DNA from: Oxytricha trifallax
Lineage: Eukaryota > Ciliophora > Spirotrichea > Sporadotrichida > Oxytrichidae
Reading direction: 5' to 3'
Length of the DNA stretch: 64,000 nucleotides
Assembly (NCBI GenBank): GCA_000711775.1
Contig: ARYC01017293.1
Location: forward strand, 1 to 64,000
Below are positions 44,393 through 55,169 of this stretch, in pieces. Under the pieces are notes generated by a model, which made no database searches, was not told the origin of the DNA, and saw nothing but the letters and a program-made list of their open reading frames with translations. The position numbers were made by a program, and so were the translations under genes. Position 1 is the first letter of the stretch, and every line of letters begins with the position of its first letter.

Positions 44393-45100
44393 TACAGACA
44401 AAGAACTTTAAATATTGAAAACACACTATTTACTAAAAATCTATTAAGTAGCGTATGCATGTTGAATAATTTATTTAGAAAAATATAATTGAACTAATTA
44501 GTAAATTATGATATAGTTAACTATTTTTACTATTAAATGAATTTTTGACATTTCAGAGTGATACTTACCTTAAAATATTTTTGTATTAAAGGAATGTATA
44601 AATGAATTCCAAATAAAATATTAATATTTTGTATTTTAAAATTTGATTTAAATAATATGTCTACAATAACCAAAAATAAAACTTTCACAAAACATCTTAA
44701 GAAATAAAATTCTATTTTTTTTATTTTAATAATTTTTTAAAAGAGCTAATTTTTCACTAGGTCATAACTTTTGTAAGTTTTAAGTATATTTAGGTAATTG
44801 TTTATATATAATAGCTTTAATTACTCTATCTGTTTAAAGAGTTTTAATATTTTTTTAATAGCCCACTCACACTCAGAAATAATGAATTCCTAAAAAATTA
44901 ATTTAAAGTATTTTAAATTTCCCACCCCAATAATGAATTAAAAAACATAAATCATATTTTTTCGAAAATCAAGTTTCTCAAATCACATATTCTTAGAGTG
45001 ATTGCTATTTATATTACAACTATGATTAATTGTAATGCTCTGAGTAGGGATGCTTATTTATTAAGTACCAGTTAAACTATTAGAAAAAGTTAAAGCACTG
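44393..45100. other. AT-rich spacer
   Basis: More than 80 percent AT with long A and T runs. I see no gene, tandem repeat or inverted repeat here. Confidence 0.5.
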
Positions 45101-45159
45101 ATTGCTGCAAGTTCCTTAGCTACCCTCTAATTTTATGGATTAAAAGAGCTCTGCATCTT

Positions 45160-48100
45160 TTTCAATGTCTCAATTTAGCTCTTATGAATTTAATAAATTT
45201 TAGAATTAGAACTATAAATTTAATTAAATTAAAATAACTAAGATAAATTAACTTAGTTGTTACGGTACTAAATATCTTTCTCACTAACTTTAAATTTAGT
45301 AGGCTACTTAATGTGTTAATCTCTTCCCAATATAGTAATTTAAGATTTTTCATTGATTTTATGTGTTAAGAGCCTCCATCTAAACTCTTCTTTTCTTTCT
45401 CTGCTTTTTCAGCTTCTTTATATAAAAAATTAAAATAGAAGCCATGAACTTACTCATCATAAAAACTATTGAAATGATTGGAGTTTGAATTTCCTTCATT
45501 TAATACGAATGAGGTATTTAATGTGTGTTTCGTCTTACATATCATAATTATCTATCGAGTATGTTTACAAACTGCCTACATTAAAGTTAGCAGCTACAGG
45601 ACCTTGAAAAGTTCTCCCTTATCCTAAATTGCTATTTTTAATGAAAGAAAATGAGGCCTGATTCAAAACCCCAAAACCTTTTCAGTAGTTTGATTAGTTT
45701 TTGATTGATAAAAGTAGATTTTTAAAGCATAGTTTATTAGGGTTTAAATAGGGCTTATGTAGTAGTTTAATGTTTAAGTATTAGTAATTTAAGTGAGTAT
45801 AACAAGAGAGTTTTTAAAATATTTGACACAAACATAAGCTTCGAGTCTCGTGGTAGTTCTCTAAATTTTATCTTTCTAAGTTGATGTTTGATTGTTTCTA
45901 TTTTTTGAAAATTCTCTTAGCTTGGCTTGATGATAGTTGAGTATGCATGTTCTCTGAGACCTCCTTTTATTTTATTTTTATCTAGATATTGTTTGATTCT
46001 CTGCTTAGAATCTCTCTCACCCCTGCAGCTAAAGTATTCGTTTCTTGACATGTCGCTCTCTATTATTATTACTGATATCCCATTAGGTGTCTCCATCTTT
46101 CCAATCCTCTCTCTGGGAAATATTCATGAGTGGCGTATACATTTCCTTATGCAGAGGCTTGGACTCTTTGAGCTCTGTTGAAGTCAATAATATAAACTCT
46201 ACGAGGCTGAAAGTTCATCATGATGTTCTCTGGCTTTAAGTCTCTATGAACATAACCTAGCTTGTGAAGCTCTTCAATCCCTTCAACTATCAGCTATACT
46301 ATATAGCTAATTTATTCTAACATCTATTGTCAGATAAGAATTCTCTGTAAGTCATTTAAACTAAAGGAAGCCTGAAGGCTACATGATCTTTACCAAGTAA
46401 AATAGCATCAAGCTAGATGATATGCCTACACTCATTTAACTTTGCCTTTTAAAGAGCATAATACTCATTAACAAATTCTATTTGGAACTTGTCATCTGCA
46501 AGTAATTGAAAGGATATATCTTTTAAGCATATTAATCATCAGTAATGACTCTCTTCTCTATTTTATCTTCAAGAGTGAGGAATCTTTCTAGCCAAGAATA
46601 TAAGTCAATAATTTTTAATATGGGAATCTTCATTGCCCTTATTTTAACCATGATTTTATTGATCTCAGAGACTGGAAAGTTCTAGACTTCTTTCTTCATT
46701 TCAACTTACTTCTAGACTTCAACTCTAAGAGACTCCACTGGATTTCTTAATATTCTCTTTTAAAGGAATATATTCCCTGTAGGTTCATGAATAAAGACAA
46801 AACTTTAATTGTACTTTTTCTATAAGTGCACTTTGATGTCTCTAGTATAATAATATAGCTTCTCACAGAACTCACAGACATACTTCCCATCTTCCTTTTA
46901 ATGCTTGAGATATAATCTTGGCATATCGTTGTGTATATCTCTCAAGTGTCTCTTATAAGTTGACTTGTAAGGGAAAACTTTATTGCAGTCTTTGCATTTA
47001 TAGTCAACTTTAGCTGGTATTTATTAATGCTCTATGGCGGGTTATTTAACCTACTCCTCAATTTGCAAAGCCTCTTTGATAACCTCCTACTTAACTTATA
47101 TTTAAATATCAAAGCTAGACAGATCAAAGTTGTCATTAGTAGGCTCACATCGAGTAAAAGCGTCTCTGGTCTCTACTTTTCTTTGTTACTGGAATTGGAA
47201 TTATAATTTTTATTGGCTTTACCCAAGTAATGCCGCTCTTCTCAAAAGGTTATCGCTCATATTAGTTTGCCGATATATTTTATTATAATAATTATAAAAT
47301 CTACCGAGATAAACTATTATAGTAGAGTATAAGACACTCTGGTAGTTTCTTTGCTGAAAGGTAAGAAAATTAAATAACCATAAAAGACTGTAATTTGACT
47401 TATTTTATGATAATTTTATTCGTTTTAGTAAATTAAAATACTCCTAATAAAGATTTATTTCTTTAGGAGGTCCTCCAAATCAAGTTTCAACATAATTTGG
47501 AGGTAAAATTATTAAAATATTTTTAATGTAATTTTCTCCTAATTAAGTTTTAACCTTAAAATTTAACTCTTAATAAAGTTTGAACTTAATTTGGAGGACC
47601 TCCTAAAATAATTAACATTATTAGGAGCAATTTAATGGAGATAGATTGATAAAATGGAAATCAATCTATGAAACTTAAAGCAAACATTTCAATGCTTCTC
47701 CGCATATCTTTTCAAGGTTGACATCCAGTAGGTCCTCCCTATTTAATATTAAGATTTTAATAAACTTAGAATGGATATCCATAATTTTAAATTTCATTAA
47801 CATTTCTAAAAAGAGGAAGCAAGATGGAGTCTATGAATGATCCAGTGAAGAGAATTTAATCTCAAGATTTAATAGGAAAATTTCGAAGTAAAGAGGACCT
47901 TTATAGATATTTGGTATAGCAAAGTAAGTTCTAAAGTAAGATAAATAAATCCATTATAGCTGGATTATTCTTGACAACTTAAGAGGGAAATAAAATCTCA
48001 TTCTTAAAAGCCTTACTGAGGGAAGAGAAAAAAGCTTTTAAGTCTAATGAAATTAGGATGATAGAGATACCTAACTACCCAGAAATATCAGTGACAAACC

Positions 48101-49822
48101 TATATGACGATGCTATGAGTGATCCGGACGTAACTCTCTACCTTCCATCAAAGCTACAGCTCTCTAATAAATTGCCAGAGAGAAACTTCTTCTTTGGTGT
48201 TCTTGCAACTCTGAAACCTGAGTACTTAAATGAAGTTATTTAAGAAGCTCACAAGAAACGATACAGCATCTCATCTGAAGAAAAAGAAAAGCAAGGAATT
48301 AAATTCAGCGAGACCTGGCTCTTGGAACTGCAGAAGCATCCTTTCATCTCAAGTAAGCTTAGTCTTCTAACTTTATAGAAAAACCTGGTACTGCTATATA
48401 CTTGATGAAGAGCGTAGCAAATTAAACAGAGAGAGAAAGTCTCAAGTAAAGCATGAATTGAGTAAGAGACTCTACAAAGATTTCTAAAAGCCAGACGACA
48501 TGAACAAAGATGCAGGGCCTGGCACTAAGAGAAGAAACATGGGCCCAAGCAAGCCTTAAGAGGAAGAATAGATAGAGAAACCAAATCCCTTTGCGAGCAA
48601 ATTTTATATGTGAACTTATACATTCGTTTAAATCTAGAACTTTTTTATATACACAAAGTCTCCCTTCTCTTGCGCATACTTTTGCTTTATGATCGCTTAC
48701 TCTCTTAGCAGTACTCTTAACAAAATCGACTGTATCTATCTTTAAATCATGCATCAATTGGTAGAGCAGAAATTTCTTATAATGACCTTTCAATAACCCC
48801 CAATATAATTCAATTCCATTGAACTAAGGGCTGTAAGGAACATTAAATACAGGTGTTATATTTAGCCTTTCATATTCCTTCCTTGAGTCTTTAGTTTTAT
48901 GAACTGACAAGTTATCAACGAATAGAATAATCTCTTAGTCAGCGTACTTATCTCTGAGTTATTGCAAGAACTTAGTATATTATTCAGTCTTTAGAGAACG
49001 AGGGTGAATAACATAAGTCTCGAGGCCACTATCTTCATTTATTCCACCAAAAATAGCATGAGTTTATACCTTAACCTTTTAATCATAAACTTCTATATTA
49101 CTATACCTCTTGTATCAAGACCTTGATATAAGGGTATTGAATGTAAATTTAGCTTCATCAGCGTGTATGAACTTTATATTATGCTCTTAAGACCTCTGCA
49201 TTTAATCGAATATATAATTTAAATTATCCTTATAAAATGGAACATTAAAGTCAATCACTCTCTTAATGCGATTGACTGTCTTGTAAGATATTCCATTCTT
49301 TTTATATATGTTTGCTATAGATTAAGCAGAGATTTGAAGCTCAGGATATTGGCGATGAAACATCACAGCTCTCTAGGCCAGAGAGAAGTGAGCCCAGTAT
49401 TCAAGAGTCTTATCATTAATTAGATAATCGATATGATGCTGCTAAAATTTTAAGGGTCTCTTAGGCTTAGAATTAAGATGCTATCTCTTTAAATCCAATG
49501 CTAATAGACAGTGTGACCTAACAGTAGCAGGAGATTTATGGAGCAGTCTTGCAATAGATGCGTAATTTAGAATAGGTCAGAGTTGATCACTATAATCATC
49601 ACATCCATAACGCAACTTAAACAATAAATCTATATACTCACTGTCATAAACTGACCCCAAACCTCGCATATACTCACTTAAATTACTAATATTTAAACAT
49701 TAAACCCCTACATAAACCCTATTAAAACCCTAATAAAGTATGCACTAATAGTCTTCTTTTATCAATCAAAAACTCAACCAAACTACTGAAATGGTTTTGG
49801 GGTTTTAATTGTTCGTTGGCAT
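45160..49822 (-). CDS. hypothetical protein, start codon separated by TBE copy 3
   Basis: The start codon lies at 49820-49822 and the first codons read MPTNN. TBE copy 3 follows, and the frame resumes at 45663 as QASFSFIKNSNLGQGRTF, when the element and one ATT are left out. The product continues GPVAANFNVGSLQTYSIDNY and, after a frame change near 45.53 kb, VLNEGNSNSNHFNSFYDE and a lysine/glutamate stretch. The 3' end is uncertain, and a hydrophobic frame continues to about 45.16 kb. The annotated span includes the transposon. No domain is known. Confidence 0.6.
45830..47260 (-). CDS. TBE copy 3 zinc-finger/kinase protein, broken
   Basis: The start MSDNLLRRAALLGQ is followed by a Q-rich segment. 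Two C2H2 fingers are recognisable (YKCKDCNKVFPYK...HLRDIH and YVCEFCEKLYYY...), but the last histidine of the second is missing. The kinase part shows YPFNYLQ, VHRDLKPENIMMNF and IIDFNRA. Frame changes lie near 46.5 and 46.15 kb. The end is estimated by comparison with copy 1. Confidence 0.75.
47440..47640. promoter_or_regulatory. TBE copy 3 divergent region with AGGTCCTCCAAAT palindrome
   Basis: Between the kinase and 22-kDa-class genes, TTTAGGAGGTCCTCCAAATC at about 47.46 kb and its complement near 47.60 kb form a long inverted repeat, with shorter related pieces between. Copies 1 and 2 carry a GGTACC-based palindrome in the same place, so the position is conserved but the sequence is not. 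Confidence 0.45.
47824..48613 (+). CDS. TBE copy 3 22-kDa-class protein, broken
   Basis: It starts MESMNDPVKRIQSQDLIGKF and shares NYPEISVTNLYDDAM and LPERNFFFGVLATL with the other copies. The intron at about 48.35-48.38 kb is again 26 bases (GTAAGCTTAGTCTTC...ATAG). One base change of frame lies just after it, near 48.42 kb. Stop at 48611-48613. Confidence 0.8.
48620..49669 (-). CDS. TBE copy 3 transposase, broken, lost stop
   Basis: It starts MRGLGSVYDSEYIDLL. DDE motifs are FIHADEAKFTF, ILFVDNLSVHK and SPQFNGIELYW. An in-frame TGA replaces a lysine codon early on (DQL-stop-PILNYAS). At the expected end, VLDLNE is followed by TGT instead of TGA, so the frame runs on in antisense through the 22-kDa-class gene to 48422, adding about 66 residues. 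Confidence 0.85.
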
Positions 49823-49864
49823 CTTATTCAAGCCATTTAATTAATTAAAAATCAAAAACACAGA

Positions 49865-51302
49865 ATGTGTAAACTGATCAAAATAGAAAAAGACCTCATA
49901 TATACTCTGATAGAAAACAAACAAATAGAAATTTTATCTAAAAAACCATTGAAATAATAAAGAGTAATCAACAAGAGTGGGGACTATACACCTTCGAAAG
50001 TTTAATTTTCATAACAAAAAGAATCATAAGAATCGGCTTCCAAGCCATTAATTAATATCAAATATTAATATAAGAAGCACAATTCGACAAAGAAACCCGT
50101 GATAGCCCCACCTAACTTTGGATACTACAACTATACCAACTCTTAAGATAATTAACAAATTCATAGCACCACAATCAAACCTTGAAGATACTCAACAGAG
50201 TGCACCACCACCATCACCACCACTTCAACCTACAATAAGATAAGAGAAAACACTTAATCTATAGTCGGAGCCTTATATACCAATAAAAATAAAGAACCAC
50301 AAATCATCTCAATTAAAGACCTATATTAATTTAGAAATGAATCACAACTTGACTCATAAGAGTTAAAGGAAAGCAAATCTTCTGTTTAAGGCTTTGAGAG
50401 ATTCTTTCGCAAACATAAATTGAGAAGAAGGTTATTTATGACTACGATGATGAAGACTCCAACTGGAGTGATGAAGAAAAGGAATAGTTCAGCGATGAGT
50501 CGTATGAAGATTAATCAAGTGTAGTAACAAGAAACGAGAAATACTACAAAGGTAATACTCCAAAAAGCAAAAATAGCATTTAGAGAATGCTAGATGGGGT
50601 TTAATAAAATAAATTAAATAAGGAATCAATAAATCAATAGTTGGATCAAACTTAAAATCAAAATTAATTAATAAAATAAAATCAACTCATTGATTAATAC
50701 CCCGTGAACTAGATATCAAAAGCAGACCTCCAAACTAGATTCGACACAAGAGAATCTAATGTATCAGTATGGGTTTCTGCCATTAACTCAAAAGACTATC
50801 TGGAGCTCTCGAACTTCTCTACCGCAATGAACTCAATCGGAGCCCTCACAATCGCTTCACTGGGCTCCTTAGCAACTCAAACTGATGCCCAAATCAAAGC
50901 AGTGATAGGAGGCACAGATATCACAGTGGGAATGTTCAGACAGATAGCCCTATTCCTAATGAAGAGCATAGGAGCAAACTAAAACAGTTGTGTGCTAGTA
51001 AACTCTCGTACAGAGCCACACAAAAACAAGTGGAACTTAACATCAAGTGCTTGTAAAAGCACTCTCATTTTATAAAAAGTGACCTTATATAACTCTTCAC
51101 CTCAAGATTAAAAAACTTGGTTGCCCAAAAGAGAATTAACTTCTCGATTAAAATCTAAAACTTTGATCATCAATTTAAATTTATAGATAAAGGATACACA
51201 GTGACAATCATCAAAGGAAAGAAGAGAGGAAAAAAAGGAGGCAGAAGAGCAAAGAAAGTAAGAAGAAGAAACGGAAACAAAAGAAGAAGAAGAAGAAGAT
51301 GA
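49865..51302 (+). CDS. retroposon B protein with arginine-rich C terminus
   Basis: The frame starts MCKLIKIEKDLIYTLIENK. It has a polar N-terminal third, an acidic segment (VIYDYDDEDSNWSDEEKEQF) near 50.45 kb, a Q/N-rich linker and a compact hydrophobic domain (VSVWVSAINSKDYLELSNFS to RQIALFLMKSIGAN). After a frame change near 51.10 kb it ends in a very basic tail with KGKKRGKKGGRRAKK and six final arginines, then TGA at 51300-51302. Other frame changes lie near 50.17 and 50.42 kb. The basic tail suggests RNA binding, as in an ORF1-type protein of a LINE-dependent element. No family is recognised. Confidence 0.55.
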
Positions 51303-51337
51303 AAGACTCAGTTTACATCAGAGAACAGAACTGTTCT

Positions 51338-51434
51338 AAAAGGGCTAGTCCCTTATATAGTGAATTATCACTATCATATCCGGAGGGCCTTTGAGCCCCC
51401 GATGTGGATTAATTATTATTGTTATTATTATGAT
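51338..51434 (+). repeat. two-hairpin (TTA)n 3' tail of retroposon B
   Basis: Hairpin AAGGG-CTAGT-CCCTT, then GGGC-CTTTGA-GCCC, then ATGTGGATTAATTATTATTG. The loop and stem bases differ from element A but the pairing is kept. Confidence 0.8.
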
Positions 51435-51741
51435 TCAAGTCATTAAGTACAGTTTACTGCTATGTTATCATGTTCTAGCCAGTTGCAACACTTATTCCAA
51501 CTCTGCTATTTTTAGATTAAGAATTTTCTCTGCTTCTTTGATAGCTGTTGTTTGCAGTTGGACGGAACGAAGTTGATGCTACTGTATTACTGATACCAAG
51601 AACTAAATAAAGGGAATATAACAAAATGTTATAATTACATGAATTCATTGCATTTGTTTTGGATCTTCTGTGGTTGTGTCCATGAGCTTGGGATGTCAAA
51701 AATTGGTTAAAGGAGGCTTAACTCATTTAAGTAGACTACAA

Positions 51742-52160
51742 TAGCAAATTTCGGGGGAGGAAGTTTCCTGCCCCCAACATTAAATTTTATATTTTTTGGC
51801 AATAAAAATATTAGAAATTAATAAATTTCAATTACCATCATCATGTACTAAACAACTTTTATAAATTTATAATTCTCAAGGTACATAATTATTCTTTATC
51901 AAATTATATAATATAAACAAGGCTAAAATAATTGTTTTTTATAAATAATTAAAGTGATTTTCATTAAAATTTAAATTTATTATCATTGTATAAATGATAT
52001 TTGAAGCTAAATTAAAAATAACTATATCATAATTGATGATAAAGATTCTTTGAAAATTATAAAGTTTACATGTTTTTATGTATGGGGCAGGAACCTCCCC
52101 CCTTGGGTGCATATAAGATTTTGGGGCAGGAAACTTTTCCCCCCCAAATTTCTCTCCTTT
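51742..52160. mobile_element. G-rich inverted-repeat element (MITE-like)
   Basis: AAATTTCGGGGGAGGAAGTT at 51742 is repeated in inverted form at about 52130-52160, and a second GGGGCAGGAA/CCTCCCCCC palindrome lies at 52084-52107. The inner part is AT-only. G and C runs in an otherwise AT-rich region make the ends stand out. I could not find a target duplication. No protein is encoded. Confidence 0.6.
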
Positions 52161-52296
52161 GATGGCTTATTAGAAAGTCGCTTATTTATAACCTTAAATC
52201 CCTTATAGATAATTTATCTTAATTTACTTGGTTAAGTAATAAAATAAAAAATTAAAATTTAAATGGTTAAATACTGCTATTCTGTTGTTAAATTTT

Positions 52297-52639
52297 TCAA
52301 TAATTCCCATTTTACTAGCATATATAATAAAATAAAAAAGTTGTTCAAATAAAATACGTGATTTATATTGTTAGTATTGAGTCCAGTTGACTAGAACTTC
52401 TCATATGATTTTTACATTGTCATTTTATATAGACTTGTCTTAGTTAAGCTTTTCTCTGGAGATTTATTAACAGTGGATTTTTTAGCTAATGTCCCTTATG
52501 AATTCAACAATTAAGCTGCTTTATTTCTGAACGATTTTTGAGAGTTATCTACAAGCTCTTTCACGTTTGGATTTGTAACAAAATACTCGGAGTGATTCTT
52601 TATCATTGTTTTGGTTTTACTTTACTTGAAGCTTTCCAT
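52297..52639 (-). CDS. hypothetical 99-residue basic protein
   Basis: It starts MESFKQSKTKTMIKNHSEYF and is S/T/K/N-rich throughout. A GT-AG intron of about 43 bases (52316-52358) near the 3' end leads to a short last exon, HQNGNY, and TGA at 52297-52299. It begins 19 bases after the stop of the next gene upstream. No domain is known. Confidence 0.5.
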
Positions 52640-52657
52640 ACTAAAATTTATAAATTA

Positions 52658-53092
52658 TCAATCTAATTCAATGTTTTAATTTAAATATTAAAGTTTATTG
52701 TGTGATGCAGCTATTTTAGCATTTGTGTCCACAGCAGTGGAATTTCTTGGATTAGTAAAAGAAATCTAGTTAGATATTCCCATCAAATTATTGGCTTGAG
52801 GTTGATATTTCTAATGATTCTAAACTGTATTGTGAAAGTTTTGATTTAACTAATTTTAATGATCTTTCACTCCTTGTGTGGATTAATGTGTTGAAAGAGT
52901 ATGTGCATATCCGCTTGTTAGAATTAAACCCACAACATTTGTATATGATGTATAAATTTAATCTGATAATTTTTCATATACAAAAAATCTAAAACATTCA
53001 TCGTTTGTATTGGAATATGCTAATATTAAATCTATCAATAAAATGAACAAGAAAGTCAATAAAAATTGAGCTATATAATAAATTTTATTCAT
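52658..53092 (-). CDS. small secreted or membrane-anchored protein, intact
   Basis: A single uninterrupted frame of 144 residues starts MNKIYYIAQFLLTFLFILLI, a clear signal peptide or anchor. SNTNDECFRFFVYEKL follows, then a polar Q/N/T/S-rich tail ending LQYLNQNIELD and TGA at 52658-52660. No known domain is seen. It lies in tandem with the gene at 52297-52639, separated by 18 bases. Confidence 0.6.
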
Positions 53093-53299
53093 AAAATATT
53101 AAAAGACTATTACTTTTGTGAGGAATCTAACCTTACTCTTATTTTAAAATTATAAATTAAGTTAGTTATATTATATGCAATAATTTTATATTAAAACTAT
53201 TAATAAATAAATATAGATTTACTCTATAAGATTTAATTTTTCTATATTTTTTGTTTTGAATTTTTCCAGTTGACTTATTGCTTTACAATGACAACTAGT

Positions 53300-54203
53300 T
53301 CAAAATAAAATTATTTAAAAAAGTTCTTTTTATGTCCAGATGGTAGATTCCCAGATTTATGATCGATACCTATTAAGATTTAGTCTTCATTTGCATAGAA
53401 ATTGACCAATTGCATTGCACCGTTATTCATGCATTCATTGCTTGTCTGATACTATAAGAATTTACACTTTCTGAATTGTTGTTGTTTTGAGATTATTTAA
53501 TTCCCTCGGATTAATTGTTAAACGGTCTCTACGCAGTTATATTGCTATATTACCTCGTTAAATGCTAACATTGATAGGCATATTTATACTTATCGAGTTC
53601 CTCTTGTATCAATGACATCTGAGTCTTTAATTTACTTTCAGCAACTTGCAACGTTTCTTTCCGCATTTTTTAATTTTTAGTTTCGATGCTTGTGACTTGT
53701 TCTTTTGACAAATTTATTTCATCTTTGCAAGTATCGAGGTCCTTATCTTTCAAACTCATAAGCTCATCAAGTCTGGCTTTGTCCTTTTAAAGTTGAGAGA
53801 TTTATTCATTGAATTACTGCAATCTTTTTTTATTAACTCTTTCTCGTCACATTCCATTTTGTATTTCAAATTTTCAATGTAGATTTTAAGTTGTTACTCT
53901 ATCTATAAGATTTCGCATTTTAACATCAAACATTCAAATTGAGAAATTTTCAAACCAATTTATACTTTCTATAAAACTTACTGAAATGTGATTTCTAACG
54001 TCAGCTTCGTACTACTGCATTTATTCTTCATAGCCCATTTAAGTGGTTGTGTGATTAACTGAATTACTAATCATAGATTTATTTGTTTCCCCTCCATCGG
54101 TGAGATTCATTAATCTTTTGTAATCACTCTAACTGCCAGCTGGGGAGTGCAAATTGTAATTACTGCCTTTCTAATTTTACCCCTTTTTCTTTTCTAAAAC
54201 CAT
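53300..54203 (-). CDS. coiled-coil protein
   Basis: The ATG at 54203 starts MVLEKKKGQNQKGSNYNLHS. An intron of about 80 bases (GTAAGTTTTATAG...CTTATAG) ends near 53.91 kb. The second exon is a long charged coiled coil (IYIENLKYKMECDEKELIKK, LSKEQVTSIETKNQKM, EELDKYKYAYQ), followed by a polar N/S-rich tail and FYANEDQILIGIDHKSG. One base is missing in an A run near 53.84 kb, and another frame change lies near 53.45 kb. A cytoskeletal role is possible, but this is only inferred from the coiled coil. Confidence 0.55.
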
Positions 54204-54476
54204 GAAACGGTTTATATATAAGTACAGATTCGTTTATATTAATAAAATATAAATAGTTTTATAATAACATTTATATCATTAAAAGCGTTTTTTTATATAC
54301 TCAAAAATCTCTAATAAATTTTTATTTCAGGGAATAATTTAGGGGGTAGTTCTAAATAATATTTAAATAATTTTATAAATTTTATAGAGCATAAAGGATA
54401 AATAATGTATAAACCGATGATAAACCATCATAAATTTATATGAGTAGAGGAATTAGTCGATATGTTATGCAGGCTT

Positions 54477-54990
54477 TCACTAATATTGAAAATTAATAAT
54501 CATAACCCCAAATAATATATTATAATTAACCTATTTTTTACTTTACATATACATATTATAAAATTCTTAGCTATATTAAGAATTTTTAATATTGAAGCCA
54601 TGTTGATTATTAGATGAACTACCATTATTGCCCCCTTTAGGTAAGTCCTCATTCTTCAAATTAAGCAATATTTCAATGGATGAGCGGATGTAATCAATAA
54701 TGACCTTAGAAGCTACATTTCTTAATTTCTGCCTTTCCTCAGCTAGTTTAATATCATCCAGTTTATTTAACTATATATTTAGATTGATTAAAATTGAAAG
54801 GGTAAAGGGAATGATTTTTAAATATTTGAGAGTGAATTTTCATAAATTACCTCATCATTGGATCTGACTTTCACGTCAAGGTAGAGATTTAAGAGGTGCT
54901 CTCGCACATCTTTTTAGTCATCTTTAAATAACCATACCATTTCTAAGTCAATTATATATTGTTATTGATAAGCCAAAATAGTAAAGAAAT
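54477..54990 (-). CDS. hypothetical helical protein, two exons
   Basis: The upstream exon reads LAYQQQYIIDLEMVWLFKDD and EHLLNLYLDVKVRSNDE. A GT-AG intron of about 82 bases follows (54771-54852), then NKLDDIKLAEERQKLRNVAS and VIIDYIRSSIEILLNLKNED, ending in a G/N/S tail. The splice keeps the frame. The start is not certain because coding may begin before 54.99 kb. No family is recognised. Confidence 0.45.
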
Positions 54991-55169
54991 AGTTATGCTA
55001 TTATTTATTAAAACTCATAAATTTAGCAATATAAATTTAGAAATAATTCTTATATTTTTCTCATTTTTATTATAATCAAAGTGTGATTATGTTAATTAAA
55101 GAATTAAACTAAATATAATTAAGTAATTCATTTATAATTACAAATATATTTTAAAAAAATTTTAATAAA

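Larger units (their letters stand above)
45664..49807 (-). mobile_element. TBE transposon, copy 3 (different subfamily)
   Basis: This 4.14-kb element starts CAAAACCCCAAAACC and ends GGTTTTGGGGTTTTA. Its terminal repeats are about 137 bases and share only the telomere-like tip with copies 1 and 2. ATT is duplicated at 45661-45663 and 49808-49810. The same three genes occur in the same arrangement, with proteins clearly diverged from the other copies, so it belongs to another TBE subfamily. All three genes are damaged. Confidence 0.95.
49840..51434 (+). mobile_element. retroposon B, about 1.6 kb, non-LTR type
   Basis: The 3' end has the same two-hairpin (TTA)n tail as retroposon A. ATTCAAGTCATT follows it, and ATTCAAGCCATT lies at about 49829-49840, so these form a probable target duplication with one mismatch. 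The element then measures 1.6 kb, like A. It encodes one long protein and no reverse transcriptase. It inserted just upstream of the start codon of the gene split by TBE copy 3. Confidence 0.65.
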
